Origin: WJJR01 sp964440935
GTDB lineage: Bacteria > Zixibacteria > MSB-5A5 > WJJR01
Direction: 5' to 3'
DNA length: 64,000 nucleotides
Assembly (NCBI GenBank): GCA_964440935.1
Contig: CAYTTY010000001.1
Coordinates: 62,001-126,000, forward strand
Part shown: in pieces, positions 23,720 to 33,383 of the stretch
How the letters are laid out: the number at the start of each line of letters is the position of its first letter
Numbering within the stretch: the stretch's first letter is position 1
Program-made: the position numbers and the translations under genes
The notes under the pieces: generated by a model
Database searches by the model: none
What the model saw: the letters and a program-made list of their open reading frames with translations, nothing else
What the model was told of the DNA's origin: nothing

Positions 23720-26275
23720 ATGACACCAATGCCGACGACTTCGAATTCTGCAGTGATAATGGCCGGTGGGTTTGGCACACGCCTGAAACCGCTCACCGTC
23801 TCGGTTCCAAAGCCGATGGTCCCGATGGCGAATCGGCCGCTAATGGAGTATGTGGTCCAACTTCTCAAGCGTCACGGCCACGACTCGATGATTGGTCTGT
23901 TGTACTTTCAACCCGAGGCGATCACCGAGTATTTTGGCGACGGATCCCAACTCGGCGTCGGTATGCAGTACATCCGGCCTGATGCCGATTTCGGCACCGC
24001 GGGGAGCGTGCGCAATGCCCTGCCACAATTGGCCGACCGATTTATCGTCATCTCGGGTGACGTGCTGACAGACATCGATTTGACCGAGGCGTTTGCCTTT
24101 CACGAGCGCTCCGGCGCCGAGGCCACCATGGTCTTAACGCGCCAGCAGAACCCATTGGCCTTTGGCATTGTCGTGACCCAACCAGACGGGCGGATTACTC
24201 GTTTTTTGGAGAAACCATCGTGGGGCGAAGTCTTCTCCGATACGATCAACACCGGCATCTACATCCTCGAGCGTAAACTCATGGAGACACTGCCCGCCGA
24301 AACGGCACTCGATTTCGGCAAAGATGTGTTTCCTCAGTTTCTGGCTGAGGGGCGGCGTCTGTACGGTTTCATCAGTCCCGGATATTGGCGTGATGTGGGC
24401 AATGTCAATGAATACACCGCCGCGCATTACGATCTTCTGAACGGTACCATCGCGCCGATTTGGGAGCACCCACCGCAGCGGCGGGGCAATGGCATCCTGA
24501 TTGCCGATCCCAGTTGTGTCATCGCCGACGATGTTGAACTGGATGGCACCGTCGTGCTGGGTGGCCGCGTATCGGTGGGAGCGGGCGCAAAGCTGGCGAG
24601 TTGCGTGCTGGGTCCGGGAAGCGTTGTGGGGGCGGGCGCCCGTGTCCGGAACTCGGTACTCTGGTCGGCCGTGACCGTCGGCGGCGGTGCACGCGTCGAT
24701 GAGGCGATTGTTCAGACCGGTTCACGCATTGGCCGTGGCAGCATCTTGCGCGAAAAGACCATTGTCTCAGAACTCTGTCAACTTGGCGCGGGCGTCATTG
24801 TACACGCGAACTGCCGCATTTGGCCACGCAAGCGCGTGGAGGACGGCGCCGTTGTCTCCTCCAGTATCGTGTGGGGGGAACAGTACAGTCGCGAGTTGTT
24901 TACCGACGCTAAAGTCTCGGGTCTCACCAATCGCGAGTTTACACCCGAATTTGCCGCACGTCTTGGCGCCGCATTTGCCTCCCAGTTCACAACGAATGAA
25001 TCGATCATTATCGGTCGTGATCGGTCCGTCGAAGCGCGTGCCGTTGCGGAGGCCCTGAAGTCGGGCGTGTCCTCGTCCGGTGTCAATATCCGCGACTTGC
25101 GCGATACGATTGTGCCGATCCTCCGCTCCGAGTTGAAACGTACCGATGCCCGCGCCGGAATTTACGTTCGTTCGACACCGGATGAACCGCTGTCCACCGA
25201 TGCCATCTTCTTTGACGGTGAGGGCTTCGATCTTCCGGCCGGCCGTGCTCAATCGATTGAGCGGTTGTTTGCCAGTGAAGATTTCCGTCGCGCCGACCCG
25301 GTCGATATGGGCATCATCGAGTACCCGGAAGGTGTTTTGGAACGGTACCGCCACACAATTCTCCGCGAGATCGATCGCGACGCGATCGGCGGAATGGGAT
25401 ATCGTGTTGTCGTGGATTACAACAACGGCTATGTCGGGGAGATTCTGCCGTCGCTGCTGGCTGATCTGGGAATCGAGACCATCTCACTAAATTCCCAGCC
25501 ACTCCAGTCCACGTCGGCCTTTCCCATCCGTGAACATGGTCCGTTGTCGCGCATTGTCAATGCGGTGGGTTATGACATGGGTATCTCGATCAACCCTGCC
25601 GGAGAACGGTTCGACACGGTCGATCACCAGGGAAGTCCAATCAGTTCCCAGCAACTGCTGGTGACGGTGGCGTCGCTGTTTTGGCAACTGCATCCGGGAA
25701 AGACGATTGCTGTGCCTGTCACGGCAACCTCTCACATCGAACGGCTGGCTGCCGAGCACAATGGCACCGTTGAGCGCGTGAAAAATGACCACCTGTCGCT
25801 GATGCGTGCAGCGGCAACCGGAACGAACGATTTTGTGGGCGGCACACGTGGTGGCTTCATTCTGCCGCCACGCCAACGGGGCGCCGATGCCATCGTAAAC
25901 GTGATTCGACTGTTTGAATGGCTGGCGCGTACCAAGTCTGATTTCACCGATCTGGCCTCGGCATGCCGTACCGGTGCGATTGTCCATGCCAGTGTATCGT
26001 GTCCGTGGAATCTGAAGGGATCATTGATGCGACGCATCATGGAGCATACCAGCGACGATCGCAGGCAACTCGTCGACGGTGTTCGATTGGAACTGGACGA
26101 TGGCTGGATATGGATGGCGCCGCACCGCCGCACCGCACACTTTGAACTGATGGCCGAGTCCGATCAACCGTGGCGGTCGGGAGCGTTGGTAGAGGAATGG
26201 CGCGAACGCATTGCCGAGTGGGCCAAAGTGGCCGAGGATTCATTGCAAACGGCTGACGTCAATGCTGAAGTCTAG
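23720..26275 (+). CDS. Sugar-1-phosphate nucleotidyltransferase fused to degenerate phosphohexomutase
   Basis: 851 residues in three parts. 1-240: nucleotidyltransferase with AVIMAGGFGTRLKPLT and KPMVPMANRPLMEY, mannose-1-phosphate guanylyltransferase/NDP-glucose-pyrophosphorylase type. About 255-380: left-handed beta-helix hexapeptides. About 400-840: a phosphomannomutase-like domain in which the catalytic signatures are altered. The phosphoserine loop TASHN is replaced by VRSTPDEP and the metal loop DGDxDR by NPAGERFD. Similar divergent fusions are known in cyanobacteria and thermophiles as GMPP/PMM-like proteins. The transferase half should make an NDP-sugar for the polysaccharide genes that follow; the mutase half may be regulatory or bind sugar only. 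Transcription may start in the 250-base gap upstream (23470-23719), where nothing else is seen. Confidence 0.85.
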   Translation: MTPMPTTSNSAVIMAGGFGTRLKPLTVSVPKPMVPMANRPLMEYVVQLLKRHGHDSMIGLLYFQPEAITEYFGDGSQLGVGMQYIRPDADFGTAGSVRNALPQLADRFIVISGDVLTDIDLTEAFAFHERSGAEATMVLTRQQNPLAFGIVVTQPDGRITRFLEKPSWGEVFSDTINTGIYILERKLMETLPAETALDFGKDVFPQFLAEGRRLYGFISPGYWRDVGNVNEYTAAHYDLLNGTIAPIWEHPPQRRGNGILIADPSCVIADDVELDGTVVLGGRVSVGAGAKLASCVLGPGSVVGAGARVRNSVLWSAVTVGGGARVDEAIVQTGSRIGRGSILREKTIVSELCQLGAGVIVHANCRIWPRKRVEDGAVVSSSIVWGEQYSRELFTDAKVSGLTNREFTPEFAARLGAAFASQFTTNESIIIGRDRSVEARAVAEALKSGVSSSGVNIRDLRDTIVPILRSELKRTDARAGIYVRSTPDEPLSTDAIFFDGEGFDLPAGRAQSIERLFASEDFRRADPVDMGIIEYPEGVLERYRHTILREIDRDAIGGMGYRVVVDYNNGYVGEILPSLLADLGIETISLNSQPLQSTSAFPIREHGPLSRIVNAVGYDMGISINPAGERFDTVDHQGSPISSQQLLVTVASLFWQLHPGKTIAVPVTATSHIERLAAEHNGTVERVKNDHLSLMRAAATGTNDFVGGTRGGFILPPRQRGADAIVNVIRLFEWLARTKSDFTDLASACRTGAIVHASVSCPWNLKGSLMRRIMEHTSDDRRQLVDGVRLELDDGWIWMAPHRRTAHFELMAESDQPWRSGALVEEWRERIAEWAKVAEDSLQTADVNAEV

Positions 26276-26290
26276 CGGCCGACGGACAAT

Positions 26291-27928
26291 ATGATGACAA
26301 TGACCAAATCGACGATAATTCACCTGTCACTTGGCCTCGGGCTTGTGTCCCTCTTGGCATTGAATGACATGGCGTATGGTCAGGCGAAGACGCAGACTCA
26401 GCGCGGAACCGAACCCGTGATCATTATCGAGGAACCGCAACCTGAACCCGAACCGAAAACACCTTCGCTCGAAGGGCCGACTTACCTCGACCGTGTGGTT
26501 GACCGGACCCGGTACATCGTCGGTCCCGGAGACCGGTTGGGGATTGGGATTGCGGGTCAAACTCCATCAACCATCGATGTGATGGTCACTCCTGAGGGTA
26601 ACGTCTTCATCCCCACAATTGGACCAGTGTACGTGGCGAAGATGTCGCTCGACGACGCGAAGACGGCCATCGTCCAATTCTTACGGGAATACTACCCCAG
26701 TTCTAAGGTGTCTATTTCCCTGCTGGAAGTCCGCCGTTTTCGTGTGGCGGTGAGCGGTGCGGTCAAGCACGCCGGCCTGCAGACTGTCACCGCGAATACC
26801 CGCGCGTCAGAAGCGATTGATTTGGCAGGGTTGGCGACCAACGCGTCACAGCGGGGAGTGCACCTCGTTCGAGAGGATGATACGATTCGGGTTGATCTAA
26901 CCTCCTTTTCGCGTCTGGGCGATCAATCGTCCAATCCGTATATCCGCGAGGGCGACATCCTGGTCGTTCCGATTCACCATCCGCGGTGGGGCAATGTGCG
27001 CATCTCCGGTGCGGTGAAAGAGGAGAGGGAATTTGAGTTTGTCGAGGGGGAGACGGTCGGTGACCTGATTCAACTGGCTTATGGGTTCGCGCCCAATGCC
27101 GACACGAATGACGTCGAGCTGTGGCGCTTTGTTAACGGCGACACGGTGGCCACTCGAATTGCCTGGGGAAACGGTACCAGTTTCACCGATTGGATTGAGA
27201 CGCCACTGGCGGCCGATGATCATATCATTGTCCGCGGTGTCGAGGACTATCGTCGCAGTTCCTCTGTCCAGATTACGGGTGAAGTTCTGCGTCCGGGGAT
27301 TTATGTGTTTCCGGGGCGAAACGTATCACTTTTGTCGCTCGTGGATTCGGCGGGTGGATTTACTCCAGAGGCTGATATCACTGGCATCCGGGTCGCCCGT
27401 GCCCGACTTCCGCAGTGGGAGACCGAGTATCGGCGGCGACTTGAGCAACTCCCGCAGGAACTGCTGACCGAGTCCGAAAGTGACTGGTTGCTGGCCGATG
27501 CGATTTCGGTCCCCGGTCGTATTTCCACCGACTTCGTCAAACTGTTCGTCCAGAGGGACCGCGAATATGATGTGTTTCTCTCCGATGAAGACGCGGTGAC
27601 AGTACCGCCGCATTCCCCGTTTGTCAGCGTGATCGGACGTGTCGTTCGGCCCGGACTGGTTCCGCACTCGTCGGGAGAGGGCTTCGACTACTACCTGGAT
27701 CGCGCCGGCGGATTTGCCTGGCGTGCCGATCGCGGTGGATCATTTGTGGTAAAAGGAGGCACCGGGGCCACGGTGAAGCGCGGTGATGTCAGAGATATCA
27801 CTTCCGGCGACCTGATCGTCGTCCCGACCAAACGTGGGATTGATTTCTGGCAGGGATTCAAGGACGCTCTGGTCGTGACTGCCAATCTGGCAACCATCTA
27901 TCTGGTCATCGACCAGGCTGTCGATTGA
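26291..27928 (+). CDS. Outer-membrane polysaccharide export protein, Wza-like
   Basis: 545 residues. Signal peptide at about 1-31 (HLSLGLGLVSLLALNDMAYG), a Pro/Glu-rich linker, then the Poly_export domain (YIVGPGDRLGIGIAGQTPST through VFIPTIGPVYV) and repeated SLBB domains (VSGAVKHAGLQTV, ISGAVKEEREFEF, ITGEVLRPGIYVF, VIGRVVRPGLVPH). A hydrophobic stretch near the C-terminus (VVTANLATIYLVI) could be the outer-membrane helix. It forms the export channel for a capsule or exopolysaccharide and partners the Wzz-like protein next. It follows the nucleotidyltransferase by 15 bases. Confidence 0.93.
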   Translation: MMTMTKSTIIHLSLGLGLVSLLALNDMAYGQAKTQTQRGTEPVIIIEEPQPEPEPKTPSLEGPTYLDRVVDRTRYIVGPGDRLGIGIAGQTPSTIDVMVTPEGNVFIPTIGPVYVAKMSLDDAKTAIVQFLREYYPSSKVSISLLEVRRFRVAVSGAVKHAGLQTVTANTRASEAIDLAGLATNASQRGVHLVREDDTIRVDLTSFSRLGDQSSNPYIREGDILVVPIHHPRWGNVRISGAVKEEREFEFVEGETVGDLIQLAYGFAPNADTNDVELWRFVNGDTVATRIAWGNGTSFTDWIETPLAADDHIIVRGVEDYRRSSSVQITGEVLRPGIYVFPGRNVSLLSLVDSAGGFTPEADITGIRVARARLPQWETEYRRRLEQLPQELLTESESDWLLADAISVPGRISTDFVKLFVQRDREYDVFLSDEDAVTVPPHSPFVSVIGRVVRPGLVPHSSGEGFDYYLDRAGGFAWRADRGGSFVVKGGTGATVKRGDVRDITSGDLIVVPTKRGIDFWQGFKDALVVTANLATIYLVIDQAVD

Positions 27929-27930
27929 TC

Positions 27931-29181
27931 ATGCAACACGATGATGTTAATCACATGACCAACAGGCCACCAGTTTACACGTCCAGTCCGGATGACACCG
28001 CCGAACGCACCCCGGGCGTGTGGCGCGTCGGTCTCGTGCTTGCACAGAACATCCGCGCGCTGGTGGCGATACCGCTAGTAACGGCGATCGTGGCGGTTCT
28101 CATTTCGTTTCTCTTTCCCAATACCTATCGGTCGACAGTCACAATCCTCCCTCCGGAGCGCACATTTCAGAGTATGGACATGCCGTGGGATGAGATTAGT
28201 TTGATGGCTGGCGGGGGCATGGCGCTCCCCGTCATGGCCACGCCATCGGACATTCTCGCTGCCGTGGTGACGTCACGCACCGTGCGCGATTCCCTGGTAT
28301 CGAAAATGAACCTGGCGGAACGGTGGGAGACAACTCCCGACGCCGCTTCGATTCAGCTCGAGATCAACAGCGGCGCCGAAGTTGAACTCTCCGGGATCGT
28401 CAAGGCGTGGGTTCACAGCAATGATCGTTTTTTTGCCGATACACTGGCCAACGGTATGGTTTTGCAAGCCGACCGTGTAAATCGTGCGATCGTCAATACA
28501 AAGGCCCGGCGAACACGGGAGTTTGTCGAGAAGCGGCTGGTGGAGACCAAAGCCGAAATGGAAATAGCCGCCGAACGTTTGGAGCGTTTCCAAAACGAAC
28601 ACCGGACCGTCGCACTGGAGACCCAAATCCAGCAGATGATCGAAAACGCCGCCTCGATGCAGGCGCAATTGACCGCCGATGAAATCGAATTGTCGGTGTT
28701 GGAGCAGACGCATTCGGCTGAACATCCCCAGGTCCAGCACCTGCGCTCGCGGATTCGTGAGACCCAGCGGCGGTTAAATGCCATTCAATCGAATCCGGGT
28801 GATACATCAATCGGCTTTGCGGCCGGCTTGAGCAAGATGCCGCACTTGGTACAGGAGTTGGCGGACATTACGCGTGAACTGAAGGTTGCCGAGAATCTGT
28901 ATACCCTCCTTTCGACCGAATACGAAAATGCGCGCATCCAGGAACAGCGCGACACACCGTCGTTTTCGGTCCTGGATCACGCCGCCGGTGGGGGCGAGAA
29001 GGTCAGCCCGATGCGATCAATCATTGGTCTGGCAACATTCGTGTCGATGTTTGCATTGGTACTGGCGGTGATCGTGACACGCGAGTACTTTGCGCAGCTT
29101 GGCCGCCGCGACCCCGAACAGTACCATGCGTTGCGCGCGGTGTGGACAGAGCTTCGGCGCGGTTGGCGCAAAAGGAGTTGA
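27931..29181 (+). CDS. Chain-length determinant (Wzz/GNVR family)
   Basis: 416 residues, inner-membrane polysaccharide co-polymerase. Two membrane helices, at about 44-65 (IPLVTAIVAVLISFLF) and 365-388, flank a periplasmic coiled-coil region (about 190-300) with heptad-rich RTREFVEKRLVETKAEME. FPNTYRSTVTILPPE after helix 1 and the PMRSIIG motif before helix 2 are typical. No cytoplasmic BY-kinase domain is fused. ATG at 27931 is used; a TTG at 27925 overlaps the previous stop codon. Confidence 0.9.
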   Translation: MQHDDVNHMTNRPPVYTSSPDDTAERTPGVWRVGLVLAQNIRALVAIPLVTAIVAVLISFLFPNTYRSTVTILPPERTFQSMDMPWDEISLMAGGGMALPVMATPSDILAAVVTSRTVRDSLVSKMNLAERWETTPDAASIQLEINSGAEVELSGIVKAWVHSNDRFFADTLANGMVLQADRVNRAIVNTKARRTREFVEKRLVETKAEMEIAAERLERFQNEHRTVALETQIQQMIENAASMQAQLTADEIELSVLEQTHSAEHPQVQHLRSRIRETQRRLNAIQSNPGDTSIGFAAGLSKMPHLVQELADITRELKVAENLYTLLSTEYENARIQEQRDTPSFSVLDHAAGGGEKVSPMRSIIGLATFVSMFALVLAVIVTREYFAQLGRRDPEQYHALRAVWTELRRGWRKRS

Positions 29182-30252
29182 TTGACCACGCAGGTCAGAA
29201 CGGGACTGGACGATATGGCAGGACAGGACAATATTCGCGTTGGAATGATCGGACTGGGAGCTTGGGGGAAAAACCTCCTGCGAGAGTTTTATCACGGTCC
29301 GCAATCGGTGGTCCCGATTGCCAGTGATACCGACAAAGCGGCCCGTGATCGTGCCCGCGACCAATACGATGGACTTGAATTAACGGGCAACCCGGAAGAC
29401 GTACTCAATGCCGACGTTGATGCGGTCGTGGTTGCCACCCCGCCCGAGACGCATTACGCACTTGCCTCTACGGCCATCAAGAATGGGAAAGATGTATTCG
29501 TCGAAAAGCCGCTGGTATTAGACGTTGACGAGGGGCGCCACCTGACCGCCGAAGCCGAAGAGGCTGGACGCATTCTCATGGTGGGGCATATCATGATGTA
29601 CCACCCGGCAGTCGACTGGCTAAAGGCGCACGTCAAGGAGGATGGTCTTGGTCCCGTCTACTATCTTTATGCGACACGTACCAATCTCGGACGTGTGCGC
29701 GAAATCGAGAACGCCATGTGGTCGTTTGCCCCGCATGACATCTCGATGATGTCGTACATCCTCGGTGCCCAGCCCGTCCGTGTCGCCGCCGTCGGGCAGT
29801 CCTATTTGCGAACCGGTATTGAGGATGTGACATTCCTCACACTCTGGTATTCCCAAAACCGCATGGCGCACATTCACACCAGTTGGCTTGACCCGCATAA
29901 GGTGCGGTCGTTGACGATTGTCGGTCAAAAACGGATGGCGGTGTTCTCCGATACGACGCCAACGCAACGCATCACGATCTTTGACAAAGGTGTCGACCGT
30001 GAATTTGACTACAACTCGTATGCCGAATACCTGACGTTGCGCACGGGCGAAGCGCACATTCCGCAAATTGATAACACCCAGCCACTCGCCATCGAGTGCC
30101 AGCACTTCATCGACCGTGTGCGCGACCGCCAATCGCCGCGCACCGATGGGCACAACGGTGTCGCGGTGCTGCAGGTTCTGGCATCGGCACAACAATCACT
30201 AAAATCCGGCGGCATTCCGGTCGACATTCCCCCGCTGGAGGAGCGTGCATGA
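29182..30252 (+). CDS. Gfo/Idh/MocA oxidoreductase, WbpB-like
   Basis: 356 residues. The Rossmann motif GMIGLGAWGKNLLREF, the DAVVVATPPETHY segment and VEKPLVLDVDEG (Glu-Lys-Pro of the active site) define the NAD-dependent family. Its position before an acetyltransferase, a DegT aminotransferase and a 2-epimerase matches the WbpB step: oxidation at C3 of UDP-GlcNAc-uronic acid. The start is uncertain: TTG at 29182 has AGGAG 4 bases upstream, while an in-frame ATG at 29215 matches the family N-terminus more closely but lacks a site. Confidence 0.85.
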   Translation: MTTQVRTGLDDMAGQDNIRVGMIGLGAWGKNLLREFYHGPQSVVPIASDTDKAARDRARDQYDGLELTGNPEDVLNADVDAVVVATPPETHYALASTAIKNGKDVFVEKPLVLDVDEGRHLTAEAEEAGRILMVGHIMMYHPAVDWLKAHVKEDGLGPVYYLYATRTNLGRVREIENAMWSFAPHDISMMSYILGAQPVRVAAVGQSYLRTGIEDVTFLTLWYSQNRMAHIHTSWLDPHKVRSLTIVGQKRMAVFSDTTPTQRITIFDKGVDREFDYNSYAEYLTLRTGEAHIPQIDNTQPLAIECQHFIDRVRDRQSPRTDGHNGVAVLQVLASAQQSLKSGGIPVDIPPLEERA

Positions 30253-31019
30253 GCATTGTTATTGATCCCACGGCCCACGTAGCGGAAGATATTCGCTGGG
30301 GCGAGTTCTGTGTTGTTGGACCCGGAGCCGAAGTCGGCCCCGGTTGTGTGATTGGCCACCATGTTGTATTGGGTGCCGGCGCGGTGATTGGCGCAAATGT
30401 GCGCATTGATGATGGCGCCGTTATCGGTAAACACCCCATGCGTGCGGCGAATTCGGCCGTCACCAAAGACCAGGAGTTGCCTCCCGCGCGCATTGGGGAT
30501 GATTGCATTATCGGCACGCATGTTGTCATCTACCGTGGCGCGACGCTCGGCCGGCGCGTGTTGGTCGCCGATCTGGCCACCGTGCGCGAAGACGTCACCA
30601 TCGGTGATTTCACCATCGTTGGGCGCGGTGTCGCGATTGAAAACAAGTGCACAATCGGCCGCTATGTGAAACTCGAAACCAACGTCTACATCACCGCCTA
30701 CTCCGAGATTGGTGATCGCGTTTTTGTGGCGCCCGGTGCTTTGACATCAAACGACAATTTCGTCGGCCGCACTGAAGAACGCTTCAAGCATTTCAAGGGC
30801 ATAGTGGTCGAACGCGGCGGACGCATCGGCGTCGGCGCGGTCATCCTGCCCGGCAAACATGTCGGTGACGATGCCCTCGTCGCGGCTGGGGCACTGGTCA
30901 CGAAAGACGTTCCCGCCAAGCGGATCGTCGGTGGTATCCCCGCCAAAGACATGCGTGAAGTACCGGCCGAACAATTGCTCGATGCGCAGAACTGGCCGGA
31001 TGTTAAAGGACAGGCTTGA
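30249..31019 (+). CDS. Left-handed beta-helix N-acetyltransferase, WbpD-like
   Basis: 256 residues, nearly all hexapeptide repeats (IGANVRIDDGAVIG, IGDDCIIGTHVVI, IGVGAVILPGKHVGD), ending in the NodL/WbpD-type AAGALVTKDVPAKRIVGG loop. It likely acetylates the 3-amino group of a UDP-sugar made by the neighbouring oxidoreductase and aminotransferase. Start 30249 overlaps the previous stop by 4 bases and follows GGAGGAG; a frame from 30096 is antisense-like noise. The fold alone does not fix the substrate. Confidence 0.85.
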   Translation: MSIVIDPTAHVAEDIRWGEFCVVGPGAEVGPGCVIGHHVVLGAGAVIGANVRIDDGAVIGKHPMRAANSAVTKDQELPPARIGDDCIIGTHVVIYRGATLGRRVLVADLATVREDVTIGDFTIVGRGVAIENKCTIGRYVKLETNVYITAYSEIGDRVFVAPGALTSNDNFVGRTEERFKHFKGIVVERGGRIGVGAVILPGKHVGDDALVAAGALVTKDVPAKRIVGGIPAKDMREVPAEQLLDAQNWPDVKGQA

Positions 31020-31103
31020 GACCAATCACCTGCTGGACGGTCCACGTTGCGACCCTAGCACGACTCTACCGCTCCGCACATTATCATTGGAAGGATTAAT
31101 GCC

Positions 31104-32207
31104 ATGGCAGTGCCCTTGATGGATCTGACACGCCAATATCAATCACTGAAGTCGGACATCGACACGGCCGTACGGCGGGTGTTCGAACATTCCCGTTTCA
31201 TCCTGGGACCCGAGGTGGGCGACTTCGAAAATGCCATCGCACAGAAGCTCGGTGTAAAACAGGCCGTCGGCGTGGCGTCCGGATCCGATGCGCTGATCCT
31301 GGGGTTGCATGCGGTGGGTGTCGGTCCACAGGATGAAGTCGTTGTCCCGGCATTTTCGTTCTTTGCGTCGGCCGGTTCGGTCAGCCGGTTGTGGGCCAAA
31401 CCGGTATTCTGCGATATTCGCCCCGACGATTACAACATGAACCCCGAGGGGTTGGAAAAGGCCATTACCCCCAGGACGAAGGCGATCATGCCGGTGCACC
31501 TGTATGGTCAACTGGCCGATATGGAACCGATCAAGACAATCGCCGCCGCGCACAACATTCCCGTTGTGGAAGACGCAGCCCAGGCCATCGGTGCGACGCA
31601 CAAGGGCACAGTGGCCGGACGGTGGGGACATGCTGGTTGTTTTTCATTCTTCCCGACGAAGAATCTGGGAGCCGCCGGTGACGGAGGCATGGTCGTCAGT
31701 GATCACGAGGACATTGCCGAGCGCGTGCGCCTGCTGCGTACGCATGGCGCCCGGCCCAAATACTTTCACAAGCTGATCGGCTTCAATTCACGACTCGATG
31801 CCCTGCAGGCCGCCTTGTTGAGAGTGAAACTCGCGCATCTGGACGCCTGGACCGAATGGCGTCGCGCATTGGCCGATGTCTATGACCGTGAACTGGAGGG
31901 CGTCGGCGATCTCATACTGCCCAAGCGCAATGGCGACGGCTATCACATCTTCCATCAATACACGCTGGCGACCGAGAAACGCGATGTTATGCGCGATCAT
32001 CTCAAGGCCAAAGGCATCGGCGTCGAGGTATACTATCCCGTACCGCTGCATCTCCAGGAATGCTACGCCGATCTCGGTGGCAAGCCGGGTGATCTCCCGG
32101 TGGCTGAAAAAGCGGCCCAAACGGTGTTCTCAATTCCTATCTTCCCGGACATGACCGAATCTGAACAGGCAGAAGTGATCGACGCGGTCAAATCGTTTTT
32201 TGCCTAA
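31104..32207 (+). CDS. DegT/DnrJ/EryC1/StrS aminotransferase, WbpE-like
   Basis: 367 residues, PLP-dependent sugar aminotransferase. Characteristic are GVASGSDALILGLHAVGVG near 58, VEDAAQAIGATHKG with the PLP Asp, and the Schiff-base Lys in SFFPTKNLGAAGDGG. It should transfer an amino group from glutamate to a keto-sugar nucleotide, here the C3-keto product of the upstream oxidoreductase. GGAAGGA is about 10 bases before the ATG. Confidence 0.93.
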   Translation: MAVPLMDLTRQYQSLKSDIDTAVRRVFEHSRFILGPEVGDFENAIAQKLGVKQAVGVASGSDALILGLHAVGVGPQDEVVVPAFSFFASAGSVSRLWAKPVFCDIRPDDYNMNPEGLEKAITPRTKAIMPVHLYGQLADMEPIKTIAAAHNIPVVEDAAQAIGATHKGTVAGRWGHAGCFSFFPTKNLGAAGDGGMVVSDHEDIAERVRLLRTHGARPKYFHKLIGFNSRLDALQAALLRVKLAHLDAWTEWRRALADVYDRELEGVGDLILPKRNGDGYHIFHQYTLATEKRDVMRDHLKAKGIGVEVYYPVPLHLQECYADLGGKPGDLPVAEKAAQTVFSIPIFPDMTESEQAEVIDAVKSFFA

Positions 32208-32217
32208 CGGATAGCGC

Positions 32218-33354
32218 ATGGTCCGAACGAGCGCACGCACACCATCGACCAAACGCAAGCGCACCACGAAGCGCCCGTTGATCGCGTGCGTCTTTGGCAC
32301 GCGTCCGCAATTGATCAAACTCGCGTCGGTGTGGCAACTGCTGTCGCAAGAGAGCCGACTCCTGCTGATCGATTCCGGCCAGCACTATGATCACGCGATG
32401 GCGGGAACATTCTACGCCGGCAAAAGGATTCGGACTCCCGATATCAATCTGGGGATTAAGGCCAAGTCGGCGGGGTCGCAGGTGGCCCGCATCGCAGTGG
32501 CGCTCGATTCAATTTTGACCAAGCGACGGCCGGATGCTGTTGTGACATTCGGCGATACCAGCACGACCGCCGGCGCGGCCATCGCGGCTGCGTACCAGAA
32601 CATCCCCGTTGCACACATCGAAGCTGGCTTGCGCTCATTTGACTTGCGGGCCGCCGAAGAAAAAAACCGCGTACTGACCGATCATCTCTCCCAGTGGCTG
32701 TTCTGTCCCACGCAAACCGCCATTGCCAATCTAAAAAACGAAGGAATCACCAGCGGTGTATTCGGCGTTGGTGATGTGTTGTATGAGACATATCGCGAGC
32801 TCCAGACGCGTGCGACATCGAATGATCTCCTCGCGTCGTTCGGATTGACACACAGAGATTACTACTTCGTCACGTGTCATCGGGCGGAAACGACGGACGA
32901 TCCGGAGCGCCTGCGCGCTTTGGTGACGGTGCTGGAAGACCTCGACCGGCCGACACTGTTTGCGGTTCATCCGCGTGCCCGTAAGAACCTCATTCGTCGG
33001 CGACTGTGGCGGCGTCTTAAGCGCATTACAACTCTGCACTTGGTAGCACCGTTTGATCACGAAACAACCGTCGCGGCGATTGCCGGGGCCAAGGCCGTTC
33101 TGACCGATTCCGGCGGTGTTCAACGGGAGGCGTATTGGTCGCGGGTCCCGTGTCTGGTGCTGCGCGATCGGACCGAGTGGGTGGAGCTGACAAACTGCCG
33201 TGCGGTGCGGGTGGTCGACTTGGATCTGACCCGGATCCGTCAGGCACTGCAAACACGGTGGTCAATCCGTACGACCAGGGACAAACACTTTCGTAAGCAC
33301 AATGCCTCTCAGAGAATCGTGCAGGTGCTGCTGCGCGATCTGGCACCGCGCTAA
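32218..33354 (+). CDS. Non-hydrolysing UDP-GlcNAc-type 2-epimerase, WbpI/WecB-like
   Basis: 378 residues, GT-B-like fold. Conserved pieces: ACVFGTRPQLIKLASVW, DSGQHYDHAMAG, HIEAGLRSFDLRAAEEKNR (active site Asp/Glu), TCHRAET and TDSGGVQREAYW. In the run with WbpB/D/E-like genes it probably inverts C2 of the diacetamido-glucuronic acid UDP-sugar to the mannuronic isomer; simple UDP-GlcNAc/ManNAc epimerisation is the alternative. The N-terminus has a basic extension (MVRTSARTPSTKRKRTTKR) before the first strand. It starts 10 bases after the aminotransferase gene. Confidence 0.92.
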   Translation: MVRTSARTPSTKRKRTTKRPLIACVFGTRPQLIKLASVWQLLSQESRLLLIDSGQHYDHAMAGTFYAGKRIRTPDINLGIKAKSAGSQVARIAVALDSILTKRRPDAVVTFGDTSTTAGAAIAAAYQNIPVAHIEAGLRSFDLRAAEEKNRVLTDHLSQWLFCPTQTAIANLKNEGITSGVFGVGDVLYETYRELQTRATSNDLLASFGLTHRDYYFVTCHRAETTDDPERLRALVTVLEDLDRPTLFAVHPRARKNLIRRRLWRRLKRITTLHLVAPFDHETTVAAIAGAKAVLTDSGGVQREAYWSRVPCLVLRDRTEWVELTNCRAVRVVDLDLTRIRQALQTRWSIRTTRDKHFRKHNASQRIVQVLLRDLAPR

Positions 33355-33383
33355 ACCCGTCATTCAGCCGAAACCGTCACGCC

